The translations under genes were made by a program, and so were the position numbers. A stretch of 64,000 nt of DNA, taken from assembly GCF_043641665.1 (NCBI RefSeq), contig NC_092181.1:15604463-15668462 (forward strand), read 5' to 3'. The DNA is from Enoplosus armatus (lineage: Eukaryota; Chordata; Actinopteri; Centrarchiformes; Enoplosidae). Positions 51,966 through 62,709 of the stretch are shown in pieces. The notes beneath the pieces were generated by a model, which made no database searches, was not told the origin of the DNA, and saw only the letters and a list, made by a program, of their open reading frames with translations. Every line of letters starts with the position of its first letter. The first letter of the stretch is position 1.

Positions 51966-52059
51966 CACACAAAGTATTGCCACTTACAGGTTCTTGATCT
52001 CCACAGCTCCCCTGAAGGCTTTCCTTGGAACCCCTTGAATCTGGTTCTCGCTGAGATCA
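20088..52059 (-). CDS. slit2: slit2, 5'-partial: secreted Robo ligand
   Basis: At least 33 coding exons (counting the 24-nt microexon) read on the minus strand, all with GT-AG consensus and compatible phase. Domain order is the end of LRR domain 1, LRR domains 2-4 each with cysteine-rich caps, EGF repeats 1-5, proteolysis site, EGF6, laminin G, EGF7-9 and C-terminal cystine knot. The assignment to slit2 and not slit1 or slit3 rests on near-identity to human SLIT2 throughout, notably the C-terminus ([19 protein letters not shown] then TKCSS), the cleavage region [13 protein letters not shown], the microexon EQYFIP and the hosted miR-218. Slit2 is secreted, binds Robo receptors through LRR domain 2 and repels growing axons and migrating cells. 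Single-LRR exons are mostly 72 nt (24 residues). The signal peptide and first LRR exons are beyond the right edge. The intelectin gene is convergent. Confidence 0.97.
21493..21707 (-). CDS. slit2: slit2 exon: EGF8-9
   Basis: It encodes [20 protein letters not shown], then [19 protein letters not shown] and [15 protein letters not shown], ending at the junction to the cystine-knot exon. It closely follows human SLIT2. Confidence 0.95.
21889..23695 (-). CDS. slit2: slit2 exons: laminin G domain and EGF7
   Basis: Exons are 23565-23695 ([20 protein letters not shown]), 23302-23456 ([20 protein letters not shown]) and 21889-22243 ([20 protein letters not shown], then linker and [13 protein letters not shown]). 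The linker between LQD and PGCQPC is about 28 residues and Gly/Pro-rich, against about 11 in human SLIT2. Confidence 0.94.
24081..24321 (-). CDS. slit2: slit2 exon with cleavage site, EGF6 and start of laminin G
   Basis: It encodes [23 protein letters not shown]6 ([19 protein letters not shown]) and the start of laminin G ([14 protein letters not shown]). Human SLIT2 is cut after the Arg in VLPR/TSP, giving SLIT2-N and SLIT2-C; the same residues are present here (about 24271-24288). Confidence 0.95.
24964..30686 (-). CDS. slit2: slit2 exons: EGF repeats 1-5
   Basis: Exons are 30562-30686 ([16 protein letters not shown]), 30240-30337 ([17 protein letters not shown]), 28436-28575 ([17 protein letters not shown]), 25914-26007 ([18 protein letters not shown]) and 24964-25101 ([19 protein letters not shown]). 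Each has the six-cysteine EGF spacing when joined. Several acceptors are preceded by (TG)n on the transcript strand. Confidence 0.95.
25540..25770. repeat. interspersed repeat with telomere-like units
   Basis: In a slit2 intron. It has short repeats of CCATAACC and CCCTAACC type (about 25598-25650), then ttaccctaaaattgaatggt and tgtccccacaacatgagtaa leading into CA repeats, an arrangement common in fish genomes. It is not a true telomere array because the units are irregular. Confidence 0.5.
27075..27390. mobile_element. TIR element, copy 2 (shorter)
   Basis: The left arm has gatcccatgaaaagaccaaa and the right arm has aatatagaatatcgccagcc, both matching arms of the element at 17600-18180. 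The middle is shorter. Confidence 0.55.
27656..27679 (-). other. candidate 24-nt microexon of slit2
   Basis: In the intron between EGF exons 28436-28575 and 25914-26007, the minus strand shows an acceptor (tggttgcag), 24 nt and a donor (gttagt). It is phase 1-1; inclusion would insert about A-T-N-E-V-E-R in EYTG/ELCEE without a frame change. I recall no confirmed homologue. Confidence 0.35.
28050..28305. mobile_element. inverted-repeat element
   Basis: The left end aactacgactcccaaggtgc and right end gctcatgggtatcgtagta are imperfect inverted repeats (ACTACGA-CCCA). It is AT/GC mixed with no convincing coding sequence. Confidence 0.5.
28576..30239 (-). other. slit2 intron
   Basis: (CA)n tracts lie at 28593-28624, 28731-28780 and 28907-28932. 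The segment 29220-29470 is unique-looking with TAAT motifs. No gene is seen. Confidence 0.5.
31078..31347 (+). other. unidentified 89-codon open frame in slit2 intron
   Basis: This plus-strand open frame, antisense to slit2, is not repeat-like and has ordinary protein composition with charged segments: [20 protein letters not shown] and [18 protein letters not shown]. It ends in TAA after SVRLG. A possible acceptor (tttctttgcag) lies just upstream, but an in-frame stop follows it. I do not recognise it. It could be an exon fossil, a retrocopy remnant or chance. Confidence 0.25.
31931..36930 (-). CDS. slit2: slit2 exons: LRR domain 4
   Basis: Exons are 36798-36930 (N-cap, [19 protein letters not shown]), 35364-35432 (69 nt), 34926-34997, 33958-34029, 33731-33802 and 31931-32094 (C-cap, [16 protein letters not shown] to SKKFTC). 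In known Slits domain 4 mediates dimerisation and heparan sulfate binding. Confidence 0.95.
32095..33730 (-). other. slit2 intron
   Basis: The stretch 32500-33700 looks like old interspersed repeat material with broken open frames on both strands. No gene is recognised. Confidence 0.4.
35433..36797 (-). other. slit2 intron with simple repeats
   Basis: (GAGA)n/(GACAGA)n lies at about 35440-35585 and a long (GT)n at about 35996-36078. The rest is AT-rich with no gene. Confidence 0.7.
37060..38469 (-). CDS. slit2: slit2 exons: LRR domain 3
   Basis: Exons are 38319-38469 (GTEDYRSK linker and N-cap [20 protein letters not shown]), 38083-38157, 37700-37843 (two LRRs), 37330-37473 (two LRRs) and 37060-37226 (C-cap, [16 protein letters not shown]). 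Introns here are short. Phases match across all junctions. Confidence 0.96.
39087..39178 (-). ncRNA. mir218: pre-miR-218 hairpin
   Basis: The minus strand of 39145-39165 matches the mature miR-218-5p that begins TTGTGCTTGATC. The minus strand of 39098-39119 matches the 3p arm (ATGGTTCTGTCAAGCACC), with one base unlike the human 3p. The arms pair across a loop, and pairing extends to GCAGG/CCTGC at the base. The hairpin lies in the slit2 intron between the microexon and the third LRR N-cap exon, same strand; human mir-218-1 sits in the matching SLIT2 intron. miR-218 is processed from the host transcript and is known to repress Robo genes. Confidence 0.97.
39205..39850. repeat. long polypurine tract beside miR-218
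   Basis: About 650 bp of almost pure A/G on the plus strand (GGAGAGGAGA-type repeats). In the slit2 transcript it is a C/U tract ending about 30 nt upstream of the miR-218 hairpin. It is a low-complexity minisatellite with triplex (H-DNA) potential. The open frames across it are artefacts of the composition. Confidence 0.9.
40271..40288 (-). other. candidate 18-nt microexon of slit2
   Basis: On the minus strand a long pyrimidine tract ending cacactcag precedes 18 nt and then the strong donor gtaagt. The phase is 1-1, so inclusion keeps the frame and adds V-H-H-V-G plus a Cys formed at the junction. No known counterpart is recalled, and the added cysteine argues for caution. Confidence 0.3.
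41670..41693 (-). CDS. slit2: slit2 24-nt microexon
   Basis: On the minus strand an acceptor (ccattag) is followed by 24 nt and a donor (gtattg). With the flanking phase-1 exons it encodes A-R-E-Q-Y-F-I-P between FRCS and GTEDYRSK. Human SLIT2 has AKEQYFIP at this place, encoded by an alternatively used exon. Skipping keeps the frame. Confidence 0.9.
42003..48818 (-). CDS. slit2: slit2 exons: LRR domain 2 (Robo-binding)
   Basis: Exons are 48680-48818 (N-cap, [19 protein letters not shown]), 47536-47607, 47284-47355, 44971-45042, 44561-44704 (two LRRs) and 42003-42166 (C-cap, [16 protein letters not shown] to IKSKKFRCS). In known Slits this domain contacts Robo Ig1. The serine run SSSSSSC before the N-cap is longer than I recall from the human protein. 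The 42003-42166 acceptor was set at 42166, not 42158, because only this gives the conserved HLAQNP junction. Confidence 0.95.
42167..44560 (-). other. slit2 intron with (CA)n and tandem repeat
   Basis: (CA)n at 42172-42220 abuts the acceptor of the 42003-42166 exon. A roughly 25-bp unit (TTTAGCCCTTTAACTTAGC core) is tandemly repeated at about 42943-43010. The segment 43010-43300 resembles dispersed repeat. No gene is seen. Confidence 0.6.
45043..47283 (-). other. slit2 intron
   Basis: (CA)n lies at about 46014-46042 and 46241-46266. The segment 46440-46640 is unique-looking. No gene is seen. Confidence 0.5.
48185..48310. repeat. AAGTC-rich imperfect repeat
   Basis: Repeated CAAGTC, AGTCAAGT and TCTCAAGTC motifs lie within the slit2 intron between 47607 and 48680. 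Simple-sequence arrays of this type are frequent in fish. Confidence 0.6.
49288..52059 (-). CDS. slit2: slit2 exons: end of LRR domain 1
   Basis: Exons are 51988-52059 ([15 protein letters not shown]), 50857-50928 ([15 protein letters not shown]), 49732-49803 ([15 protein letters not shown]) and 49288-49451 (C-terminal cap, [16 protein letters not shown] to EVQKKEFVC). The 50857-50928 acceptor abuts a long (TG)n tract on the transcribed strand. The preceding LRR exons were not found up to 64000. Confidence 0.95.
50930..50999. repeat. (CA)n microsatellite abutting a slit2 acceptor
   Basis: About 70 bp of nearly pure CA, three bases from the acceptor side of exon 50857-50928. In the transcript it is (UG)n directly before the AG. 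Confidence 0.9.
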
Positions 52060-54041
52060 CTGGACAGAGAGAAAGAGAGAGGGGCGTAGAGAAATAAGGT
52101 GGCATAGAGTTAAGCCAAGCTGTCACAGAGCCACTCGCTTTGCAGCACAAGTACTTGATGTAATCACCAAAATGCAGCGGGGGAACTTCACAGCCAGACA
52201 GATCATCTGCAAAATTGAGTTCCTTGCACACAGACCGCTCCCTCGCTAAATATAATCAGCTGTCTCTATTCATCTCAGTGACACAAAAAAACTCTTCTTC
52301 TGACAAGTGTCCACGTATCTAGAGAGCCAGACGCAATTCAATTGTCTGCTTTGAACATCCATCCAGCTCAGGTATGAGAGGCTATAAATGCTCAAACAAC
52401 CTGTAGGGGGCACTAGTGACCTCCACTTCCCTCAGAGCTTTCTGTTCCTCCTCTCATCTCTCCCACTCATCTCTCCCTCGCACCCGCCAACCCCTCCTCC
52501 TTCTTCTGCTTTTAAGGAGTAAGTGATGGATGCCTGTGTGTGTGTGTGTGTGTGTTTGAGCGCTGGGGTTTACAGAGATTTAATTTTCAGCCACTTTAAC
52601 TAATCTGCACAGCAAAAAAAAAAACCAAAAAGACAAACACACTAAATTTACTGCAGTCAGTGACACACACGTGCCGACATGTGTGTTCTTATTCCCCTTC
52701 ACTCACACGAGTACATAAATACACAAACACATGAACAGGTGTCTCACATGAACTAAATCCACGACCTGCAGCCAAGTGAAATACATGCTATCACTGGTTG
52801 GTATAGCAACTTGATTTAGTGAAGGACACACACACACACACACACACACATTGGTGCTGAAGGATGTGCACACAAATAGTTATATGAAATGAGGTGTTAA
52901 GCACGCTCGCATATACAGTTGCAAATATAAATAAAGTAATTGTAAAGTAGTGGTATGAGAATGAATTCAGCTGTCTGGAGGAAGCAGGCGCTACCTTACT
53001 GGCAGCTAACAGGGATCTGAATAAAGAATGAATAAAGAACACAAAAATAAAGCTACATCGTTTTGACATAGGAGAAAAATCACTGGAAACAGGACACTTA
53101 GACATCATAATGGAGTCTCAGAGTGTCAGTGTGTGTGTCGCCTGCAGCCAATACAGACCCAAGTTCCAGACAGACTATTTGACCTTTCACCATCGAAAAG
53201 GTCACCCAGCTCTCGACCCTGACTGTGGCACCGTGACCTCCACCATGCTAATCGGCTAACAGCTAATGCCCAGCCACATTCCTCACATTCCTGTGGCTGT
53301 GATCGTATAATCACGGCTGCATCTCCTGTGTCTCCACCTGCTGCTTTTATACCCACATCTAACGAAAAATGACAGAGAGAGCCAGAGACTGGCTGCATCC
53401 TTGCTCTTGAGGATTATCTTTTGTAGCCCTGATGTCCAACTGAAATGACGAAACTAGTCCCTTTTTGCAATCAAAGGTGAATGTGGATGCCTCTTTAGCC
53501 TCCGAGCCTGTGGGGGGGCCGGCTGGTGTACGTTTTTGATTGACAGCTGAGACAGCAGGGGCACAAAGACGCAACATAAACAAACTTCCTCTGGCAACTG
53601 TAGCTTTTTAGCAAAGGAACAGATGTTAGCAGTGGCACTGGAGAAAAAAGGGCCGTTCTGCATCAACCCCCACGACATCTGCAGGTAAATGTTTAAGATG
53701 TTCAAACTGCTACAGCTGACTAGCAAACTAGCTATCAAGCAAAAAACACACAGAAGCGAGTGTACTCCAGCCTCTCAAATGTGAGGAATTTGGACTGTTG
53801 TTCGGACAAAACAAGCAACAACATCCACTTTGGCTCTGGGAACTTATGAGGGGCGAAATAATTGTTAGTTGCAGCTCCAGTAAAATGTGCTCACTGGTTA
53901 TATACAGAGAAGTTCTCCTCCATCTGGTGTGTACACAGGATTCATGATCAACACATGTAAAATGTCCCTTCCTCACAAATAAAGCCTTATTAACTTATTC
54001 AATTTCTGATGGACTTCACTTATGAACACACCTGTACCTGC

Positions 54042-54079
<38 letters not shown>

Positions 54080-54243
54080 CAAGTTCACATCATGTTTCAA
54101 TGCTCTCTGATGCCGAGATCAATCAACGTGATCCTGGAGTAAGACTTTACAAACAGAGGTAGATGAAAAAGAGGCTTCACCTTGGCTGTTTTTACACACA
54201 TAACACAAACATGTGTGCTTCCCCTCATGCGTGTACACACACA

Positions 54244-54279
<36 letters not shown>

Positions 54280-54415
54280 GCGGCTGGTCTGAATCAAATA
54301 GAGTGTATCCTGATACTGTTTTTACAGGACCAGGGGGGTTTGGAAAACAGCCGTGCTCCTTTAACCGCTGGAGCTCTAAAGCCAAATAAACACTCTGAGA
54401 GTGCATGCACACACA

Positions 54416-54454
<39 letters not shown>

Positions 54455-55062
54455 CAGAGTATGTAACTTATAGTCTGCATCCACTTCATCTGCCTATCGC
54501 ATGTAGAAATCAGTAAAAACGTAATGTGTCACATGTGAGGAGTTGACAGTTTGACAGTTTGTATGTCTGTGTTTTAAGCCGCACACAGACCTCACTGTAC
54601 ACGGTCAACTAATGTTGGCCAGAGTGTGTTTACATACACACTTAACATGTTCACTTGGGAACGTACAACTCACTTTTGCGTTGCAGTTGTAGTATTACAG
54701 CTACGGTAAACACTGTAAGACGGCAGGGGTTTAAAGTGTATGATTGGTGCATGAGAGAGGTGGAGTGGTGCATAAGTACAGTATGTACTGTAAGTGTGTG
54801 TATGTGTGTGTGTTTGACATATACATTAATCTTTTGATGCACTGAGATAATTGGAAATTGATTTTTCACATCCCTCTGTCCCTGTGATCTACGACTACAG
54901 AGACAACACATATGCAAACACACACACTCACACACATGCACAGACATAGTTCATGCATACACATGTGATTGGCAGTGTGGGTTAGTGTGGGGCTCTTAAG
55001 GAAGTGCAGGAGGCCACTCTAAACCCTATTCATCACTCAGACCACCAGAGAGAGAGAGAGTG

Positions 55063-55120
<58 letters not shown>

Positions 55121-55457
55121 AACAGTAAGTTTCACCCTGACTAGGAAATTGACTTCTCAGGGACTTAAGAGTGGATTTTCTTTCTCAGTTTGGCGCCAAG
55201 GCACCTGATTCAATTTCATCTTTAGTTAAATCGTTTGTTAGATGTCCCACCCACCGCTCCCCCTCTCTTTCCCCCTTTATCCTTCTCTGGCTTTCTCTCC
55301 GTCGACCTCTCCCTTCCCATTCTCTTTTCTCTCTCTCTCTTCCTTTTCTCAGAAATTGGTCTTGTTTTTTGGACTTCCCCAAAGTTTAACCCCTCACCTC
55401 TGCCCCTGTGCCTAAACCGAGAGGTTACCTTCATTAAAAGAGGCTCCTGCTGAGCCC

Positions 55458-55458
<1 letters not shown>

Positions 55459-55508
<50 letters not shown>

Positions 55509-55577
55509 TGAGGGTTCTTAACTTAGCAGCATGATATAGTTCCTGTGCGGATTTAATACCTCCGGCCCGGTCAAACA

Positions 55578-55650
<73 letters not shown>
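55459..55650. repeat. facing (GT)n and (CA)n microsatellites
   Basis: (GT)n at 55459-55510 is followed 70 bp later by (CA)n at 55580-55650, making a long inverted repeat able to form a hairpin in DNA or in the slit2 primary transcript. Confidence 0.85.
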
Positions 55651-55654
<4 letters not shown>

Positions 55655-56365
55655 TGAAAACTGACACACTGCCATGATGCAAATTGGGAAAACAGACTTG
55701 AACACACTCACACTCATCATCAGCGACACACTGATGATGTACATGCTCTTTCTGATCTTTTATCATCATCCTCAAATAACTTTATTCTATGATTTTCCAG
55801 CTGTCTGATAACAGAAACAGAAAAATATGTAAATGACAACAACTTTAAACTCATTACAGGTGATCGCAGAGAGCAGGAGAAGTAAGCAGCTGAGACTCAG
55901 CGGAGTGATGTGGCTGTTATCTCCAGCAGAACAAAAGAGGAAGAAGAAGCGGAGATTTAGCAGTTTTCGTATTGTTTTGGTGTTTCACTTCTTTATGAAA
56001 ACATCCTAAAAAACACTCGTCGCACATCGTTTTCACACGTGACCACCGTTTTCAGATTTAGTCCGAATCATGTGGACGCAGTCTTTTTCTATATCTTTCT
56101 GACCTTCCTCTTTGTCTGTTTTTCTCACCTCTGGTGGCCCAGGATGTGTGTGTGTGTGTGTGTGCATGTGTGTGTGCGTGACAGAGTCAGGTCTCCAGTG
56201 TTAAGAGCTTAGTGCTGCTTTTCTAAAGGGTCTTTTCAGAGTGAGAGGAGCTTTTGACGCCCTGCGTGTCTAAGAAGACCTGGGCATGAAAGAGCAGCAC
56301 TCAATTCTCACACATGCACCCCTCATCCTTCCCCTCCTCCCCTCTCTTTCTCTCTCTCACACTGG

Positions 56366-56396
<31 letters not shown>

Positions 56397-57004
56397 CACC
56401 TACTGTTATACAGTTTCTGAACTTCTTTTGTACGTGCCCTACTGCCACGAGATTCTTCCCAGGTCCAGCAAACTGGGGGTTCCCGTGGATCTATATACGA
56501 GTGTGTGTGTGGGTGTGTGTGTGTGAGAGAGACAGGGTATGGGCCAGAGTTGGCAGAGCAGTAAACTAATCATCTTGTTCAAATCCCTTTCGGAGACCTT
56601 AATCCTATTAAGTATAAGAATGTGTGAATGGGCAAAGACGGAGCTGGAAAGAGTCAAAAAGGGAAAAAAAGAAAGAGATGGACAGAGTGAGAAAATGTGA
56701 ATGCAGAAGATAGGACAGACATTTGGTTTTGGTAGATTGGTTTTTAGGACGGGATGGGTATGGAGAAAGACTGGGTGTCTCTGTGTGTGTGTGTGTATCC
56801 TTCAGCTAATTCAGGGAGCAATGCCATGAAGTGGACCCCCAAAGATCACACTTCTGTGAGCAATTAGGAGGAGAAAGACTCCCAAAGAAAAGAGAGGAGA
56901 TGAGGGGGGAGAAAGGAGAGGGAGGAAAAGGGAGGCTTGCTGAAGACAATGCTGAGGATTATTGAACACACTGGGCCGGGACTGGCACCTGGGAATGTGG
57001 AGGA

Positions 57005-57047
<43 letters not shown>

Positions 57048-58078
57048 TGCGGGATGGTGAATCATGATGTCTCCAGTTTTAAACTGCATGTTAGTAATCT
57101 TGGGTGGCAGAATTTTAAAACTGAGCGTAGTTTAAAACTATTTGCTCCAAGTTATTATGCAGAATTACACACACCCTCCCACACACACACACACACACAC
57201 ACACACAAGCACACACACACACACACGGATAGCCTCCTCTTGCAGCCTCTCTTCAGTCGCTCTCTTCTAAACTAATATTGACTCTGCTCATGAATGACAG
57301 ATCTGCCGTCTTCCTCCCTCTCCTCCTCTTCCCATCTCATTGTCTGCCTCCCTTATTCGCCATCACGCCTCACACACATACTTTAAATGCCAGGTAAGAG
57401 GGTTGCCATGGTTACTGGACCAGGGTGGACACCTAGGGGACATTTTGACTTGACAGAGAGGATGTCCCCTGTGTGTGCGCGAGTGTGCCTGTCTGGCTAC
57501 CAGGATGGCAATCTGCCAGAAAAAGTGTGTGTGTGTGTTGTAACATTACAGTGGGCTCAGTTTACAAAAAGCTCTTGTGGCAGCAGCTGTGTTATTTTTG
57601 CTGCTTTGCTGAGGAGTTTTATTTTGCAATGTTTCTTCCTTTATACTCTGAATACAGTGAGGAAAGCCAAGATGATTGCTTGGTAGAAATGCTACATTCT
57701 GCCTACTGATTTCCTACATAAATAGCTCCTGCTGCTCTCTCCATTCAGCTACCAATCGTTTTGTAGTGAGCTCTTAACAAAGCCAGCTGTAAGCCGCTCG
57801 CCAAACTTGTAACACAAGCGTCTTGTTGCTGAGGAAACGGCATACTCAACAGGCATTTCTTATCACATCCATATAGTAAGATTAACTAGTAAAATAACAA
57901 AGCTGAAAAAATAAAGATCATGTATGTTTTGTGTGTGTGTGCGTGTACATGCATGTGTAAAACCAGACTGATTACGTCTCTTTCCAGCCCAGGAACAGAT
58001 TAGTCAGCGGTCTGAGACCATGACATCATCAGAAATGTTTACACGTGTAATTATAGACAAGTGAGGAATACATCTGTT

Positions 58079-58129
<51 letters not shown>

Positions 58130-59804
58130 AGAAATGGACGGTGGCTTGCAGTAATACAGTAATTGCATACGAGGAGAGCTGAGAAGCACTTAGTAATGGG
58201 GACATGGTTTCCCTCTAAACATCTGATGATGACATTTACATTTAAAGCCGCCTCAACAGGAAGGCCTGTCATACTGTGCACCTGCGCTGCTCCGACTCAC
58301 ATGTTAGAAAATGTGTCTTTCTGCAACAATTTCAGGATATACTTTTGCAAGGGAAGGGAGAGAAATATCAAAGTTGTAGGAAACATTTTTATCCACACTG
58401 CAGCTGGCTGAGCTCATTGCTCAAAAATCCTGATTTTGTAGCTCAGTGTGACACACATACACACACACTCACACACACACATGAGTTCACTGATCTTTGT
58501 AGCCCACATGCTTATCAGTGTCCAGGTACATGCAGAACCTCTCAGCGTCACATTGAAATTGGCCATTTCAGCTGATTTTGGTGATAATGGAGCATAGCCC
58601 CTTCATCATGAGACATGAACACAGGAAGGAATGAGCAAGAATACACACATTTGTGTGCCCAAAAGCCAGTGGGAGGACCTGCATTCGATTGAAAGCTGTC
58701 ATTACCAGCTCCCTCTACTAGCAGTGATTCTGAACAACTGGAAAATGTGGGATTATTATGAGTGGGATTACGTATCTAAACTAGCAATTCTCAAGACTAT
58801 AAGGGGTTTCCCTGATATTTTTGTGGTTTAGGAAACATGTTGTAAGCAAATTTCGCAAAATAGATAGTGCTGTTTGCATGACCTGGATTTGTCATTCTCA
58901 AATAACAAACAAGTACAGGACATGTTGGCCAAGTGGTCTGAAACAATTGGCCCAGGAGGACGTGCTAGTGAGTTTAGCTACCAAGTAATCTTGATAATGA
59001 GCCACTATAAATTAAATTGGCGTTCCATCTCAAATTTGATATATCACGGCCTATTTGCACTCAAGCTGTTGACAGAAAATGAATCAACAGCTATTTAAAT
59101 AATCGTAAAGTGAAAGATCATCAGCAAAATAAATTAAAACACAAAAATGGCCGTAGACTCACTGCACACACTACACTGTTTACAGAAGAAAATAACATTC
59201 TCTAACTACTTGTATTGGTCATAAATACTGAATTTGGGTAAATCTGCGATTGACTGCAATTCATTTAGCATATTGCGCTTTCAGCAACCTCTGCTGGTCA
59301 CTTTGGAGTTTAACCTCTTCCCTTTCCCTAGATACTCTTTAGCTTGGCTACAGTGTAGAGTGAAGTCAGACGCAGAAGAAAGTGATTTTCCTCAACCTCT
59401 GTTGATATTTTAAGCACAAAGGAACTTAATGTAATCAAAGTTTTTCTCTAACATCACATCTTTGATCCCTCTATTGATTCCTCCCTGTCCATACTTACAT
59501 GTCTCCTTACATATCCTTCCCTCACACCTCCTGTCTTAAATCCTTCTTTTTCCCTTTTTTTCTTTCTGGTCCTCCCTTCCCTCTCTCCTCTCCTCTCCTC
59601 TTTCTCTCTCCCTCTCTCCCACATCCTCTCCACCCTTCACCGCCCTCCTTTGCCTTGCTCCCTGTGTAATGAGTCTAATCCATCAGCCAGACAGTATTAA
59701 TCGTATTCCGATAGCAGTGTGTTCACTCGCTGCTTGCTGCTGTCTCCGTCTCTACGAGTCAATAACCCCAGCTCTAACACCTACACACTGCCTGTGACAG
59801 ATAG

Positions 59805-59862
<58 letters not shown>

Positions 59863-60163
59863 CGTGTGTGAATTTTAAAACCAGCTCAGCACTATGACCA
59901 AAATTTATTGCTGTCTTTGCCTGGAGGGGCGTCCAAAACACACACAAGATGTAGACACAGACACACACACCACAGCTAAAATGACCACCGCCGGACGCGT
60001 TGCCAGACCACTTGGTCACCACAAACTCTTGGTCAGTGACATCATATCCTTTTCCTGTTTGCCTCTTACATCGCCATACAATAATAAATAGAATAGATAA
60101 ATAGAAAGTGACAGCACATGGATGCATGTCTGGGTCTATTTGTGTGGGTTTGTGTATCTGCTT

Positions 60164-60205
<42 letters not shown>

Positions 60206-60970
60206 AGCAGTCTGCGTATGCCTTGCCAGGTCAGAAAGTTTTTCACCCACGTCTTTGACCTGATCTGCCACAAACTCCATGACCCAATAAGCTGCAGCAG
60301 CCTCCTCCCTTCTCGTCTGCCTCTTTTCCATTTAAAAACCCCAACGTCTTACAAAAAAAACCTCTCACTACAGGATAATAATCAATCTGGCGCCCAACGA
60401 TCCTTTGTCATCTTCAGACTTAGGTTTTCCATCTATTTTTCTCCCCCACAATTCGCTTCATCCATCAATCGCTGCACTATTCTCCTGATTGCTCAATCAT
60501 TGCATCACTCTTTTCATCCATCAATCATTCATTCTTTCTATTCATCTGTCATCCAGCTCCGTCAGACGACCAGAAGCGGCGGATTAAAAGTAAAACATTT
60601 AAGTTTGGGGACAGAGAGCAGAGAGAGACGGTGAAGCGCGAGCATGTCCTGGCCCCATCCTGTATGTGCGTTATATATATTATTCTGATTTATGCCGTTA
60701 AATCGGATTCATTAAAAGCTAACAGCCCATCTGCTGTTTCGTGCAGCTCGATGCAGCAAACAAACAGCCAGAGACGACATCAAAATAAACAACTAACCAG
60801 CTCATAAACAATTTAACAACTAGAAAATATAGAGGTCAGTTTTTTCCCCTCTAACATTTTCAGTGTGATTGACAGTTGAGCCTCAGAAGAGACGGTTTGT
60901 GGTCGGGGAGAGTGTGTTTGTACATCAGGAATGAGAGTTTATGTAGTGTAGCAGTGGAAAGAGGCATAAA

Positions 60971-61020
<50 letters not shown>

Positions 61021-61321
61021 CAGCAGAGGACTGCAGTGGCGATGACTTACTCACCCTGGTGTCATTATTCACAGTTTACAAACCATGACAAGACACGCAG
61101 AGACAATCACACACACACACACACTTTCCCTCTCACTTTCTCGTTCACACACACACACACACGCACACACACACACACAGAAAGACACACATCTCCTCTT
61201 GATTCAGCCCTGTGTGCGGTTTTGTCTTTCCTTCCCTGTGTTTACCCAGCAGCTTGGAGTGACATGCTGGCGAGGCTTCCTCATGCATACACACACATGC
61301 ATGAACACAGACAGATGGAGT

Positions 61322-61371
61322 GACAGACAGACAGACAGACAGACAGACAGGCAGACAGACAGACAGACAGA
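61322..61371. repeat. (GACA)n microsatellite
   Basis: About twelve GACA units with one interruption (GGCA), in the slit2 5' intron. Confidence 0.9.
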
Positions 61372-61384
61372 TATACACTACTAA

Positions 61385-61800
61385 TTTGTCGGGAAACGTA
61401 CATGTAATCGCTGGATTACGCTCCCTGCCAACATTTTTGTCTCTCGTAGGGAGCGCTACATTTATGTTCAGCACGCGAATCATAGGGAGGTGGTCGGGGG
61501 TTGATGGTGGGCTTCCAAAGCCAGGACTTTGACACTGGAGACCGGGGGTTTGCATCCAGACTTCTGTCTGTGGTTTGGTTTAGGCAACAAAAGCACTTTG
61601 GTTAAGGTTAGGGTGGTTTCAGTTAAATGTGAATAAAATAAACACGTCGTCCTCATGCTTCAACTCACTCTTGACTTTTTCTTTTCTTCACCTTAACCAA
61701 GCTTTCGGTGTCTAAACATAACCATGACAAAGTTGATCATACTTTAGTTGCTATAATGATGTTGTAGGGAAACAAATAAAATATTTTGCCAATGGACATT
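61385..61800. repeat. interspersed fish repeat
   Basis: Contains ggtttggtttaggcaacaaa, ggttaaggttagggtgg and the mirrored ttcaccttaaccaagc and gtctaaacataacc, an inverted arrangement like the element at 8693-9184. Non-coding. Confidence 0.5.
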
Positions 61801-61924
61801 TTACTGATACGTTCAGTATCAACTGTTTGCAGCTGAGCAGATACGTTTATTAATAACATTTCAAAATTGTAAATTAGTGGGAGCCTATATAAATGTCATT
61901 TCTAGGAGACAGCATTGGTGAATA

Positions 61925-62240
61925 CAAGTGCTGCAACTAATTATTTTCACTATTAGACTAATCTGGCAGTCTTGATTAATCAATTGTTTGTTTGGTCTAT
62001 AAAACGCCAGAGAACAGTCACAAATTTTACACAAATTTATTTATGAGTGATATATCCAATTGGCTTGTCTTGTCCAACAGCCCCAAAATTAAATTTACTA
62101 GTTTACTGCAAAGAAAACAAGCAATTACTCACATTTGAGAAGTCGTAACAAAGTTTTGTTTAAAAAAAATATTATAAATGGTTGCTGAATACTTCTCTAA
62201 AGACTAATTGATCAATTGACTATTTTCTTTAGCTCCAGTA
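61925..62240. mobile_element. MITE-like element
   Basis: It starts with gtgctgcaactaattatttt and tggtctataaaacgccagag and ends with gactaattgatcaattgact, the order of a widespread fish inverted-repeat element. The ends (TTAATCAATTG and CAATTGA) are partly inverted. Non-coding. Confidence 0.6.
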
Positions 62241-62676
62241 AATACATTATAGCATTTCATTCCTTCTTCCCATCAGGACAGCATTCATCCCCTGTGGCTA
62301 CAAACACACAGCAGTTATTGACATTTTGACATGACTTTGTCGTTCTTGATCTTCTGGTCTTGTTGAGGGAGAGGAGGCATTTAACAGCGAGAGGCAACAG
62401 TACAACTACTGGTCTTCGGAAGAAGTGCAATGTCATTTGTTTATTCAAAAAGTGTGTTTTCATTAACTTTTCTAGCATTTTGTCTTTTCAAATGGCTAAC
62501 TTTTCTTCACCTCAGTCAAATATACAAACACTTTTTGGTGTTTCCCTCCAGTTTCTTTCTTGGTGCACGGAGACGTATATATAGACAGAATGAGGAAGAG
62601 TGAGGTGGTCATCATTGGTTCAATAAGCGCCGACACAGATCACATTTCTCCCTTCAGGCACTATGAGGGTGTGTGT

Positions 62677-62709
<33 letters not shown>

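Noticed and set aside
53126..53738. Minus-strand frames of 74-94 codons in the slit2 5' intron
   Set aside because: Do not match the missing slit2 LRR exons or any family I know; no consistent splice structure.
61322..61371. Regular short repeats that might suggest a CRISPR array
   Set aside because: A (GACA)n microsatellite without spacers, in a vertebrate genome.
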